Assembly (NCBI RefSeq): GCF_051622035.1
Contig: NC_135365.1
Span: forward strand, 2,470,501 to 2,534,500
Direction: 5' to 3'
From: Arctopsyche grandis
Lineage: Eukaryota > Arthropoda > Insecta > Trichoptera > Hydropsychidae
Length of the DNA: 64,000 bases
Below the pieces are notes generated by a model. That model was not told the DNA's origin, searched no databases, and was given only the letters and a program-made list of their open reading frames with translations. Each line of letters begins with the position of its first letter. The stretch's first letter is position 1. Shown one piece after another: positions 43,610 through 54,892 of this stretch. The translations under genes were made by a program, and so were the position numbers.

Positions 43610-44638
43610 TTACGGGATTGGCAACTGAGTATTAACCATAGATATAGAATATACATAGATATGCCTTTACATACAAATTTCGTTGGAGATCTTGTCGCCA
43701 TTAACTGAGGGGTGCGGGGGGTTTAACTAGCGGGGAAGTGGTGAAAAAAAGGTTCGACGCAGCGGTCGGCAGTGGTCAGCAACCAGTTTATGTACATATG
43801 TACATGCACTGAAGTTTTATTTTATTGGAAACTCCGCGTGACAGTAAACCAAACTCATAAAGCCATATTAAGAAAAAAATATTTAGCTATACACACTATA
43901 TTAAACTACAAATGTATGTTACTATAATAAAACCATCATTAACTATTACAATATTTAAACATTAGTAACTTCCAAAAGGATCAATTTTAAAGTTGACACT
44001 TAATGTCGATTTCTGAATTTCCTTCAGTGCCAACAAGATATACGTGTGCATTTAGAGACATCTATGGCAGAGGTTGTCGACCGCTGTTCAATCACTGCAT
44101 ACAACACTACATACATCGCGCCGATATTTCATTATATGTTAAAATACTACTATAATTGAAGACATTATATATTAATTCTTACTTATGATATGTGATGCCA
44201 TCCGCCTTTTTATGTTTTCTTGAGTAATTGTAACACAATTTCACTGAACACGTTGGCATTTTCGAAAAATGTCAATCGACCTTCCTACTTAGAAGCTAAC
44301 TAGGTACTGAGAGAGAGTGTGCATGATCTGTACTTTTTTTTGTGTGTGCATGGTCCAACAGGGTGATCAGCTTAGAGCGTATCTATGGTATTCTATATCT
44401 ATGGTATTAACTCTATTTTTTACAAGCTTTTTATTAGCTTCACTCTATTAATTATATTTTATTGTACGTACTTCATAGTTTATTTTTCTCTTTGTATTCT
44501 CAATCTGTATACCATACTCGCCGCGTTGGAGCAATCTGTTAGACGAGTGCATGATTGATATCAATGATGGATTTAAAAAAAACCCAATTTTATATACATA
44601 CATAGATAATAAAACGATTTTATACTCAAAATACATTT
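43610..44638. other. Repeat-rich spacer before UTP6
   Basis: Holds a second copy of the 38.8-kb repeat block (GGGGTGCGGGGGGTTTAACT at about 43715) and related fragments near 44300-44405. It also holds a hairpin CACTCGTCTAACAGATTGCT in reverse near 44515-44550, which recurs near 49568, 60930 and 62760. No gene recognised. Confidence 0.4.
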
Positions 44639-44659
44639 TTTATTAACAATAACATACAA

Positions 44660-47600
44660 TCAATTCCTATTGATAACTTCGCTATACTTAGACATGAACG
44701 TGCTCACTACAGAGTCGTTCAAATTCGAGCAAGCTCTAGAATATAGTGCACCGCAAGCCTCGGGATGACCTGCCTGGATCTCGAACTCCACACACCGCAG
44801 CCAAACGTCCACATCCTTGGAGCCGAACTGCTGGATGGCCAAATTGTAACAGAGTCGGAGATGTTTCGCGTTCGGAACTTTTTCACACTTCTCAATCTCG
44901 ATCATGGCGTTGTGGAGTTCAATGACGAACGGTGTGGTTATCGCCATCGACTTGTACTCCGACCGAGCGAAATCTATTCCGCTGTTCTCATGATAAGATT
45001 TCAACAATAGCGGTTTCACCGTCGAAGCCATCTTCGGTGGAAGCATCATGCTCTCTTGGTATAGCTTTTTTAACTGAAAAATGTCACTCGTTAGTCAAAT
45101 ACTTCAATTTCGTTGAATAAAATGATTTAAATCTTATATATGATCGAGTTTTATAGTCTTAAGACCGATTAATGTAGGTGTAGGCTTGCAAACACTCAAT
45201 TAAGTTACATAGTTTTGCATGCTTACAAACATGATGCATTATTGCAGTCACCCAATGACCAGTTAATGGTAATTCAACCCTTTATACGAGTTTCCCCAAG
45301 ATCCATTTTATTTTAATTTTTAAGCCCAGGAATGGGAGAAATCAAAATCGACAGTCTAAATTTTAAGATATTGAAAAATATGCATACAAGATTAGCCTAT
45401 TTAATGGTATATATATATAATGTCTTACTGTTGTAATGTCTTTGGTACTCGTGATGACGTATTCCCATAAACTAGCTACTTTTTCTGTGGGTACTGCTAG
45501 TTTTGCCTTTTTGAATAGGATCATCATATCGTTTGAATTGTTGGTGCATCTTTTCAAACGCTCTAACCATATAAATTCGGAAGATGGTATATTTTGACAC
45601 GCCTCTTCTAAAATCTAAGAAAATTCGGTATGTATGTAAGTATATTACGCAAAGTTAAATCAGACTTGTTTAACCCTTTGAGTGCTGACGTCTTTTCTGT
45701 TGAAAGCCCACCATGCTGAAAATTTCGCCAACATTTTCAACAACAATCCGCGTACAGGGCTTGTTCGCTATATTTATTGCCGCGGGCAAAGGGTTAATGA
45801 ATGTATTTGTCCAAAACTAGTTCCATCTTCGTTGTTGTTAAAATGTAATGCTCACAATCTAAATGCCAAGCGACAATCTAAAATACTCGGCAGTTAAGGA
45901 TTTCCATCGGGAAATTTTGCTATGGTTATAAATCCAGAAATTACAGTGTAACCCAGTCTTTATAAACATTGACACGGATTACACGACCCATGTTCAATGC
46001 ATTTTTTTTCAATGCTACCTGCAAAGGCTTAGCGGATAGTATTCTTGTTTACTTTGTACATGCTCAAAATACAACGCCTATCGGCATATTTCAGGCCCAT
46101 GGACTTGTTAACAGCTAGGATATAATGACAAACTTGACATGTTACTTATGTATATGTTGTTAACCGAAGAAGTACCGAGAGTGACAATGCTCTGTATGAT
46201 ATATGCAGTACCGTCTTAACCCTTTGCCCGCGACAATAAATATAGCGAACAAGCCCTGTACGCGGCACCTTTTTCGCGAATTTGGCAATCGAGTTTTCGA
46301 CCTTAAATACAGATTTAATATTTACTCGAGTACCCAGATATGTTAATTAACACAAAGTATTATTTTAAACAATAAAATACATAATATATCTCGTGGTTTT
46401 GAATTAATTGTCAAATAATCATTCTTCATACAATTGAGACGTATCGTCGCCATTGTTCAACAGACGTGACGTCACATAAACGAGGTTTCAGTATCGTTCC
46501 ACAAAAAACTAATTTTGACTGGTATATATTCATTTTAAGCATATTGAATAGATGGCATTCAACTCTCAGTAATATATTCAACCAATTTTGAACCTTAAAA
46601 CAGTTGAAATAGGCGCATATAAGGATCAAAATCCCATGCAAAGTTCAGAAATTCTATCGAAGAAAGCTGCGCAACACACTTGTCGCGCAAAACTTCCATA
46701 GAAGACAGCCGCGGGCAAACGGTTAATATGATAAGCAGTCCAGCACTGAATATATAATACTAACATGTATGATGAGTATAGTATGGTGTGAAAAACTCTA
46801 TCGAAAAAGTTTTGGAGTTGTCCGTTTTTTTACTACACACATATTGTGATTGAAAATGAGCATTGAATTTGTATATAATTAAAAAAAACACCACATTTAT
46901 CAAATTAAATAATGATAAATGCCCACAACGGTGCTCTTTTCCACTGTTATTCGATAGTACATATACTTCAAAGGGTCAGCATTCAAAGGTTAAAACGACA
47001 CGAATTTTCTAATTACATTTAAGATTTTATCTCTTCCAGTTACGCTATCCGAGCACAATATATCCAACCACAACTTATAATACTGCTCGTTGAGAAGCTT
47101 CAAAGTGTGACCTGTTGTGAAAGCACGGTTCATTGTGTTAAGTTTGGTCGCCATGCCGAATTCAGTGTTTGCGATCAATTTGATTGCGCTGTTTATATAG
47201 TTGAGTACTGATTTCCTCGTCGGAACCTGTATATATAAATATAAAATAATCATTGAAACACAAAGTTGAATACAAGCATATGTAGATTGAAATGATCGTA
47301 CCTTTGATATGGCTGTTTCATGAACGTTCACGAAACTCTCCAAGTTTGACGGGTAATGAGACGTGAACGCATTACTGTTTAAAGACAACCAATCGAATCC
47401 ACCGACGTCTTTATTCTGTTAATGAATTTACATACCATATGAAATATTGATTTGAGTTTATATGAAATTTTCACTTTATATCACACCGACCTTGAGTTCA
47501 CAATCTGCGATGAAGTTCCAAGCGTCGCTGTCATCGCAATACTTCTCCCAAAGTATAGTAAACAGTTTTGTGCGGACGTCCGTCGCGAATGAGAAATCGT

Positions 47601-50600
47601 TGACGATTGTACACATTTTGATGATAAAATCAACGCTTTGTACGTTTTTGAGAGCAAAGTCGACGACGAGGTTGATGCGAGTCATTTGAGTCACCTATAA
47701 AAATATTTAGAAACGGTGATATTTATTTATTTAGTTTTAATTTATACCGGGAAGGCCTAGCAGGTAACCCCAATGCGCCTTCCTGGCCAGAAACATTGTA
47801 CATCTGATACAAGTATTATTATTATACAAAGTAAATACATGTAGGGTTGGAATTGAACGAAAGGCTGATGTATGGGCTATGGCTGAGAAAGAGTATATTA
47901 CGACTGATTGTGAGAAGGGGATGAAAAGGTGTAACGGTTAGTCGCAGTTGGACCCGTGCTCCGCGCGGTTGGTCGCTAAACCACCGCACGTATCGTCTTA
48001 ATAAACAACATGACTGAAAACGCACGTGTTTGATCTTCACCTCAACCGCCACATCCCAACCGTGGTCCTGAACGGCGTCATCTGTCAGGATTCTATACCA
48101 CATACATATTAATTAACACCCACAGAGACATCTATGGTCAAATTTGTAAATTTGCAGCATTTTATACAATTCAACGAAATTCGAGATTGCTGAAAACTCG
48201 AAAGTTGCTAGAAATGAGTAGAGGTTGCCAATTTTTTGGGACCATTTCAATAAAATCAGATACATTGGCAAACTCCGATAGGAAATGATTGACCTGGAGG
48301 CACAAACTAAGGTCTGGCCAGCAGCAACCAGTGAGGCTCGAACCCGTGAGCACTATGTTCGACAGCATATATGCTAACCACTACTTAGCGCTGCTGGTTG
48401 ATGATTGTATGAAAGCTGCTGAATTGTATAAATACAATTCAGCGAAATTTGAGATTGATGAAAACTCGAGTTTTGCGAGAAAATGGGTAAGGTTGCCAAT
48501 TTGTTGGAACCGTTTCAATGAAAAACAGATAAACCAGCAGCGTAGTCTAGTGGTGAAGGTTGTATTCTTTCGTGCGGGGTGTCACGGGTTCGATTCCCAC
48601 TAGAATCTCGTTGTTGGCCAGACCTTGTTTTCTCGAGGTCGATCGTTTCTTATCAGAATTTGCCAATTTTTCTGATTTTCATTGAAACGGTTCCTGTAAA
48701 ATTGCCTTTCCCTCTCCAATTTTCTATTGCAAACCTTGAGTTATTGTTATATTATCTACATAGATGTCTCTGTTGATGTTTATTGAATATAAAAATTCGT
48801 ATTGTTACATGAAAAATGTTATTGTATACGATGTTTGTAATGTCTGACCATATATGTCAGGTTGTATTGTTTCGATTTATGTAATAATTATGTATTTAAT
48901 ATATATTGCTGTTGGTTCCCTCATCACTGAGGATCGTGACTATGATGTCCGGTCAACCAGCTGCCTCCATTCAGTTCTAAATTCGGCCAGGCGAAGACTT
49001 GCTACCGTGGAAGCGCCCGTCGCTGCAGATACTTGGTCAGTCCAGCGTGCGGGGGATCTGCCTCTGGCTCTTCTGCCTTCGACGCTACCAACCACAACCG
49101 ACCGCTCCAGGCTCTCCTCACCTCTTCGTGCAATGTGGCCACAGAACTGCAATATACGTTTCAGGCATATTGTTGACAGTCTATCCTTGATTTTTAATCC
49201 TTCAAGAATAGACACATTCGTGCGTTTGTCGGTCCAAGGCACGCGCAGTAGCCGTCTCCAGGACCAAATCTCGAAGGCATCGATTCTCCGTCTATCCGCC
49301 GCCTTCATGGTCCACGTCTCGACACCATAAAGGCAGACAGAAAAAACGAGACTCTTCACGAGACGGATTTTGACAGCAGTTGTAATGGCCCTATTCTTCC
49401 AAATCTTCGTTAGTTGTGACATTGCCGATTTTGCTAATGTAATCCGGCGCCGTATTTCAAATTCGTTGCTGCCGTTGTTAGATGGGTGACCCCAGATAGA
49501 CAAAATTATCGACCACCTCTAATATACATATGTATATATAATTTCTTGAGTCATAATCTGTTTAGAACACTCGCCGTTTTGGAGCAATCTGTTAGGCGAG
49601 TGTGCATGGTTAATTGAAAAGAAATAACAAAATAATAAGGCAAACTCGATTGACCTGGAGTCACAAATCCAGTGGGATTTGAACCCGTGACCCCTTTGTT
49701 CAAAGCATTATACGCAAACCAATAGTCTATTCTGCTGGTTATACTTTTCCAAAGTCAAAGAACTACTTATTTCGACGTAGATACAATAAAACTTGTAATT
49801 AAATTAAAGATCCTCTTAAAAACTCAACCGAGTTTCTATAGGCCGAGACACGAGTCTGCTCTATAGTACTTACAAAACCATCTACTTATCATCTTTACAT
49901 ATATTTTATATTAAAAATATGGCTGGAATTACCAGGTCATCTTCGGTCATGGCTTCGGCCATGAGCAGTTCAATCCGCAGCAGATCAATGTGTAAATCTT
50001 GTGAATCTACATGACGTTGGATACCTTTCATAATGTAAGTCCTGCCCGAGTCGAGACTATTCATTTCTTCGTACTCCCATCTACCGGCTAGTTGCCATAC
50101 TTTAGCTTTATCGCCATGTATCTAAAATAAAATTTCTATAACAAACGTGTTTTATATATATTTATATAACAATTGAATCGTATTTACTTGTGTGAGTTTC
50201 TCGAGGTATCCCGTAATGACGTAGGTATTCTGTACACTCTTACAAAACTCCATGAAATTCAGCCATATTTCCAGGTCGTTTGGGAATCTGGTGATCAATT
50301 CTTTAAACAGTTTGATGACCCTTTTAGATATTGTGTATTCAATGTCGTTCTTTTTATCGCTGATTTTGTTCTGTTCTCGGCGCAGTTTGATGTTTTGTAA
50401 AAGTACACATTCGTAGCCTACGTATTTTAAAAAGTCCTCTTTGCATCTGACGCGTCTGTGTATTTTGTATTCGAAGTCTTTTCGCCTTTTAGATATCATT
50501 CTGGAAATATATGTTTATGTCATGTCTTGGTTATAAAATAACTGACAAATTACCGGTTAGAATCTTGTACTTTATTTCTTCATCTGTGTATAATCCTATT

Positions 50601-50662
50601 CTCTTCATCTGCTCCAGCTCGTTCAGCATATCCTCAATCCGTTGGTTCACAAATTCAGCCAT
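44660..50662 (-). CDS. Utp6: UTP6, small-subunit processome component, 8 exons, 573 aa
   Basis: UTP6 is a HAT-repeat protein of the U3 snoRNP processome needed for 18S rRNA maturation in the nucleolus. Exons in coding order: 50662-50571, 50500-50188, 50121-49933, 47694-47491, 47415-47302, 47226-47017, 45614-45429 and 45073-44660. All are GT-AG and in phase. The N-terminus MAEFVNQRIEDMLNELEQMK matches the human start MAEIIQERIEDRLPELEQLE. Further matches are FEYKIHRRVRCKEDFLKYV, DLEIWLNFMEFCK, KVWQLAGRWEYEEM, CDDSDAWNFIADCELK and FGSKDVDVWLRCVEFE. The length is near the human 597 aa. The exon 1 donor GTACAAG was chosen over a later GT because only it keeps the frame. Intron 3 (2.2 kb) holds SINEs and an RT fragment, and intron 6 holds two TTAA MITEs. 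An AATAAA lies 15-20 bp past the stop (44639-44644). Confidence 0.94.
45674..45793. mobile_element. Short TTAA-flanked MITE, 120 bp
   Basis: TTAA at 45670-45673 and 45794-45797. The right half (CGCGTACAGGGCTTGTTCGC to GCGGGCAAAGGG) matches the end of the 500-bp family. The left half (CCCTTTGAGTGCTGACGTC) is different, so this looks like a chimaeric or recombined derivative. It is in UTP6 intron 6. Confidence 0.75.
46220..46722. mobile_element. piggyBac-type MITE, copy 5
   Basis: TTAA at 46216-46219 and 46723-46726, CCCTTTGCCCGCGAC to CCGCGGGCAAACGG. The shared frame is intact at 46426-46641 (minus). TGACGTCA at 46467-46474. It is in UTP6 intron 6. Confidence 0.9.
47740..47850 (-). mobile_element. 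SINE tail next to UTP6 exon 4
   Basis: The minus strand reads TTTGTATAAT, TGTATCAGATGTACAATG, CTGGCCAGGAAGGCGCATTG, GGCCTTCCCGGTATAAATT, then about 30 bp of intron and the exon 4 acceptor. This is the likely source of the transduced copy at 15340-15565. Confidence 0.75.
48100..48400 (-). mobile_element. SINE in UTP6 intron 3
   Basis: In reverse it shows the tRNA-like head (GGGTTCGAGCCTC B box near 48333), TTTGTGCCTCCAGGTCAATC and the body to CATAGATGTCTCTGTGGGTG. Confidence 0.7.
48533..48800 (+). mobile_element. SINE with well preserved tRNA-like head
   Basis: CAGCAGCGTAGTCTAGTGGT (A box) and GTCACGGGTTCGATTCCCAC (B box, about 48583-48601), then GGCCAGACCTTG, GAGGTCGATCG and the body to GATGTCTCTGTTGATGT. 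The head is close to a real tRNA pattern but lacks a foldable acceptor, so it is not a tRNA gene. Confidence 0.78.
48940..49503 (-). pseudogene. Non-LTR reverse transcriptase C-terminal fragment
   Basis: An open frame of 188 codons reading FSVCLYGVETWTMKAADRRR, IDAFEIWSWRRLLRVPWTDK, RILQFCGHIARRGEESLERS and GRRARGRSPARWTDQV. This is the post-RT domain of an R1/RTE-related non-LTR element. The polymerase core is missing. It is in UTP6 intron 3, in the gene's own orientation. Confidence 0.85.
49640..49745 (-). mobile_element. SINE head fragment
   Basis: The reverse strand carries ATAGACTATTGGTTTGCGTA, a B-box-like GGGTTCAAATCCC and TTTGTGACTCCAGGTCAATC. The remainder is missing. Confidence 0.6.
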
Positions 50663-50849
50663 GATGAAAGGTTGTAAATTCAATAACAAGTCAAAGTACC
50701 TTCAAACAACGTTGTCAGTTTGACTGAACGTCAAACGACACGTGCGTGCAACATTGCCAGTATAAAAATTAATTTGTATTGCCAGCATAAAATAATCGTT
50801 GTAAATTTATTAAGGCTTGTATTTTACGGTAATTGTATTATTATGCACA

Positions 50850-51013
50850 TTGAAATCGCCCAAAAGACAATGTTTGCCATTAAAATCGCGAATATGGAAT
50901 ATTTGACACCCAACTTTTTGTTAGTATGATGGACTTTTCGGCTGCTAGATGTTCTGTTATAGAGATTTTAGTGACTTTTGGGCGAGCGCTTTGTAGGCAA
51001 TAATCACCGAACC
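50850..51013. mobile_element. Type A MITE upstream of UTP6
   Basis: CCAAAAGACAATGTTTGCCA, TTTTTGTTAGTATGATGGAC, TTTTCGGCTGCTAGATGTTC and the right end CAATAATCACCGAACC. It starts roughly 190 bp upstream of the UTP6 start codon. Confidence 0.6.
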
Positions 51014-51089
51014 GTATTTTACTGGTATTTAAATTTAATTTTGTCGGTATTTAAATATGAAAGGTCAGTATTTATATTAAATGGCTAGT

Positions 51090-51456
51090 ATTTATATTAA
51101 ACGGCCGGGTCTACCTCACGGCACCGAAAGTCAAAAGATTGAAAAAGCAAATATCGGAAAGCAAAGATCGAAAATCGAAAGAACTTAAGTCGAAAGATAA
51201 AAAAAGGGTGCATGGTAAACGGTACTATGTATATACTATATAATATATATTAGTGGCATGTGGTGAAATTATCTCTCTTTTTGTCATGCAGCCTTGTTTA
51301 ATGTGCGCGCGCAGGATACGGGAGGAAAAGCCTGTTCCTCTTGTTCGTGTTGTATCCTGCTCGCGCAAATTAAGTGAGGATGTACGACGGGGGGAGAGAG
51401 ACTTTTACCGCACGCCACTGATATATATACTAACCGTTTTTCATATGTATGCATAG
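51090..51456. mobile_element. Foldback-related element split by BEL
   Basis: GGGTCTACCTCACGGCACCG through CAAAGATCGAAAATCGAAAG and GGGTGCATGGTAAACGGTAC to GTATGCATAG, continuing after the BEL element at 55304 with TAAACGAATATTTTCG and GTGCGGTGACGGTCATCC. It matches 38380-38753 in reverse. Confidence 0.75.
51251..51420. mobile_element. hAT hairpin MITE nested in the foldback element
   Basis: TAGTGGCATGTGGTGAAAT to TTACCGCACGCCACTG with ATATATAT on both sides (51243-51250, 51421-51428). Same position inside the host element as the copy at 38465. Confidence 0.78.
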
Positions 51457-51851
51457 TGTCCGAGCCAACAAACCCACATGGCCGTGTTTTGGGCTCTTAC
51501 GGGCGCGCACTCATGTTTACGAGGCGCGCTCATCTGTCAAACGAGACGCCCGCCATCCGCCGGCCGAGACGGTACTGGCGTAGCTGGTCTACCTTGCCTG
51601 ACCGGTGACCAGCTGCAGCCAGCGTACTCATCCACAGCCCCCGCCATAGAGGGGCACAGGCGCCGGCAAACTCCCCGGCTCGCCATTCTATTCTTATTAA
51701 ACGAGGATAACCCGAGCTGACTTGTCTAATTTCCCACCCCGCCCTGTTCCAGCATGTGCTCCAGAGCGAGCTGAACACATAGAGACGACGACACACACAC
51801 ACAGCCACTGGTCACCCAGCATACACATACAGCTCCTGAAGCTATCGTTCA

Positions 51852-51869
51852 TGGTCCTTCGAGTCGGGA
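51852..51869 (+). promoter_or_regulatory. BEL primer-binding site (tRNA-Tyr-like)
   Basis: TGGTCCTTCGAGTCGGGA follows the 5' LTR immediately. Its complement ends in CGAAGGACCA, the acceptor end expected of an animal tRNA-Tyr (5' CCTTCGA). The tRNA identity rests on remembered tRNA sequence. Confidence 0.7.
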
Positions 51870-52074
51870 TGATCTCAGCGCTGGATTCTGTCGTCGGAGC
51901 ACCAGGTTGGTCGTCAGCCATTTTGCCTCTCCCGTTATCCTTTTGTTCGGGCTCCCGCCATTTTGTGATCCCGCTTCCCTTTGTTTAAAATCCCGCCATT
52001 TTCGTTTGGCCTTCGGCATCACGGCGTGCCCCCCCCCCCTCTTCTCGTTTCACCCCTCACAGTTTCTCGAAGTC

Positions 52075-54483
52075 ATGACGACTCAATTGCGACGTCGTCG
52101 TGGCGCCCTTCGGGGAAGGCTGACGAAGCTCGCGAATCTGGTCGACCAATTACCGCCGAGCGTGACCCGACTCGAATATAAGCTCGAGGAGGCGCGCCAG
52201 CTGCGTCTCGATTTCTTGGACACGCAGTCCGAGTTAGAAGCGTTAGACCCCACAGAGGCGGAGGAGTCCGCGCGGACATGGGACGAGTTTGAGGACGCCT
52301 ATTTGGCATATATAGATGCAGTGCTGGACAAACTAGATGCCGCAAAGCGCATCACCTTGTCGGGAGGAACCTCCCCCCCAAGCGACCTTCTCCCGGTCGA
52401 TCAAACCGTCCGTCGCACTGTTGACCAACTCGCTACTCCCCCAGTGGACCAACCCATTCGTCTCCCGGCACTAGAACTGCCAACATTCGATGGGAAGCTC
52501 GAAGATTGGCCCCAGTTCTCCCAACGCTTCCAAGCCGCAATAGACGGCAGTAAAGTGGATTCAGTCCGCTTCCAATATCTTACTGCCAGTCTTACCGGTG
52601 AGGCCCGCAACATTCTCCGCGGCCTCGACTGTGCGGAAGGGGCCTTCACCACCGCTTGGTCCATTCTCGAGGACCGGTACAACAACAAGAGGTTGTTGGT
52701 CCAGAGACACGTCCAGGCATTGCTCAACGCTGAGCCTGTGGGCCATGACGTCGGTCAAGGGTTGCGTCGGCTGGTGGATGACATCACCATGCATACCCGC
52801 ACCCTCGGGTCCATGGGCGTCCCCGTCGACACATGGGACGACATCCTCGTGTCTTCCTTGTCGTCCAAGCTGGACCGGTACACTGCCCGGCAATGGGACA
52901 AGCAATCGGTCAAGTATGAGGACTGGACATTCGACAAATTTCTCACGTTCCTCCGGTTTCAGTGCCAAGTGCAGATGAACGGCGAGGCCATCGAGAGGAT
53001 GCACCAGCCGCGTCCGTGCATACAGGCGGTTGCCGGGACTCCCGCTCATCACGAGAGAGTCAAGGCAGTTTCCTGCCCTAAGTGTCGGGGTGAACATGTG
53101 CTCCACTCATGCTCCTCGTTCCGGGACCTGGCCCCACCAGAGCGAATCAGCCTGGTCCGAAGGGCAAACCTCTGCAGGAACTGCCTGCGTCCTGGCCACC
53201 AGACAACAGCGTGCAAGAGCCAAACTCGTTGCTCCCACTGTCGCAACCTACACCACACACTTTTGCACGCCGAGTTTACTCGGACTCCCAAACACTTCAA
53301 CGCTGCTCCTGTCCCAAGGGCTGCAAGCGTCGCTAACGAAGCGCCACACGCGCCTAGCCTTCATTCCCTGCATTCAACCGTCAGGGCAGCATCAACCCCT
53401 CGCACCATTCTGTTATCTACAGTGGTGTTGTCTGCCCGTGGAGGCGATGGGCGTTGGCATAAGTGTCGAGCACTGCTCGACAGTGGGTCAGAGATGAACA
53501 TCATCTCCAATGACCTGCGTCAGCGGTTGAACGTCCAACCGCATGCATTGAATGCAAGCATGGTCGGGGTAGGCTGTAAGGAAACGCCAATCTCCCAGGG
53601 CGTAGTCTTGCACGTTGCTCCTCGGGGGTCGAGGAGCCATGCCAAAATAAAGGAGATGGAGTTTTTAGTGATCCCTAAGATCACGAACAATGTTCCATCC
53701 AGAGACCTGTCGGAATTACGGCTGGGGTTGCCCCAGCGTATTTACCTGGCTGACCCCACATTTGATTCGCCGGGGGCAGTCGACATGGTCCTCGGATGCT
53801 TGGCATTCCATCAGTCCTTTAAAGACGGTAGGAGGAATATTTCCATTCCTCCCTCACTCGCCAGCGAACGGGGCTCTACCATTCACCTGTTGAACACTTC
53901 GTTCGGCTGGGTTGTTAGTGGGGAACTGGGCTCAGTCCCAACAACCAACCGCTCCGGGAACTGCCATCAAAAAGCTTCTCGTGATCCGTCGGCGGACCGA
54001 AGAGTTCCGTTGCCAAGGCCTAGGGAACCCGCTTCTAAAAGAAGCCACGGTAAACCCGCACCCGTTGTTCCTCATTTCATCCGACCTTCCCAACCCAGCT
54101 CCAAAAACTCCTGGTCAATTCCTAGCTGGCGAACCACTGGTTGCTCAACAGCGGGAGGATCTGCTCAATCAGCCCGCAGCACGGGCGCTACCGCACCAGC
54201 ATCTGCAGCAGCAGGCAGAGATGGTCGCTGGAGGAGTGCGGCACACTCCTTCAACAGCAACACCAGGAAGGCAGCCCAACGAGTAGCTCGACTACCGACC
54301 GAGCGGCATGCAGAACATGGGGCGAGTCACGTTGGTGCTTCCTGGGCACGACGGCGTCGCACGAATTATCACCCTGTGCACTCAGAGGGGCATCACCGAC
54401 AGGGCAGCTGGCGAGACGCTCGTTGGCCCCCTGACCAGCCGACTAGGCCTGGGTGCACTCACTGTTCTCCCGCCCCCATATAA
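52075..54483 (+). CDS. BEL Gag-protease polyprotein, truncated
   Basis: The frame is open from upstream of 51907, but the first good ATG after the LTR leader is at 52075 (MTTQLRRRRGALRGRLTK). A DUF1759-type Gag core follows (LPALELPTFDGKLEDWPQFS, YLTASLTGEARNILRGLDC). Then come three zinc knuckles (CPKCRGEHVLHSC, CRNCLRPGHQTTAC, CSHCRNLHHTLLH) and a DUF1758 retropepsin with the catalytic LLDSGSEMNII and SFGWVVSGELG. After about 53960 the frame no longer matches BEL pol, although it stays open to 54483. In other frames 54080-54470 encode the end of integrase (TPGQFLAGEPLV; GRVTLVLPGHDGVARIITL). So Gag and protease look intact and the rest is a deletion scar. Confidence 0.85.
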   Translation: MTTQLRRRRGALRGRLTKLANLVDQLPPSVTRLEYKLEEARQLRLDFLDTQSELEALDPTEAEESARTWDEFEDAYLAYIDAVLDKLDAAKRITLSGGTSPPSDLLPVDQTVRRTVDQLATPPVDQPIRLPALELPTFDGKLEDWPQFSQRFQAAIDGSKVDSVRFQYLTASLTGEARNILRGLDCAEGAFTTAWSILEDRYNNKRLLVQRHVQALLNAEPVGHDVGQGLRRLVDDITMHTRTLGSMGVPVDTWDDILVSSLSSKLDRYTARQWDKQSVKYEDWTFDKFLTFLRFQCQVQMNGEAIERMHQPRPCIQAVAGTPAHHERVKAVSCPKCRGEHVLHSCSSFRDLAPPERISLVRRANLCRNCLRPGHQTTACKSQTRCSHCRNLHHTLLHAEFTRTPKHFNAAPVPRAASVANEAPHAPSLHSLHSTVRAASTPRTILLSTVVLSARGGDGRWHKCRALLDSGSEMNIISNDLRQRLNVQPHALNASMVGVGCKETPISQGVVLHVAPRGSRSHAKIKEMEFLVIPKITNNVPSRDLSELRLGLPQRIYLADPTFDSPGAVDMVLGCLAFHQSFKDGRRNISIPPSLASERGSTIHLLNTSFGWVVSGELGSVPTTNRSGNCHQKASRDPSADRRVPLPRPREPASKRSHGKPAPVVPHFIRPSQPSSKNSWSIPSWRTTGCSTAGGSAQSARSTGATAPASAAAGRDGRWRSAAHSFNSNTRKAAQRVARLPTERHAEHGASHVGASWARRRRTNYHPVHSEGHHRQGSWRDARWPPDQPTRPGCTHCSPAPI

Positions 54484-54892
54484 TTTTGTCTTTTGTGTTT
54501 TTTTTGTTCTGTGTGAAACTTATGACAAAAAATGCCCTTGCTGATGTAGTAGTGGTTTGCTTGTGGTGCGCTAATTGACGCTTGATCCTTTAAGTTAATT
54601 TTGTGTTTGTGCCAGTGTAGTTGGTTTGGTTGTGGTGCGCTAATTGACGCTGTATCCATTAAGTTTGTTTTGTTTTCTTTTGGTTGCTAATGACACTTTA
54701 CCCTTGTAGTAGTTGGTTTGGTTTTTTGTCGGTGTGCTATAATGCTTTTTTTTTTGCACTTTTAACCATGGGGGCTGGCTTTAGTTCCTAAGAATGTTGA
54801 TGTTTGTTACCACTGCTCTGTTTGTTTGTTGTCTGCTTTGTTATTATGTTAACTTTTTGAAATATTTGTGAATATTCCAACCCCGGGGAGTA

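Noticed and set aside
48533-48610. Possible tRNA gene
   Set aside because: A and B boxes are present, but no acceptor stem or complete cloverleaf can be drawn, and the sequence continues into the SINE body found elsewhere.
47700-49932. A missing UTP6 exon between exons 3 and 4
   Set aside because: The human protein is about 20-30 residues longer here, but the phases of exons 3 and 4 join directly and the flanking alignment is continuous. The large intron shows only SINE and RT sequence, so a shorter loop is simpler.
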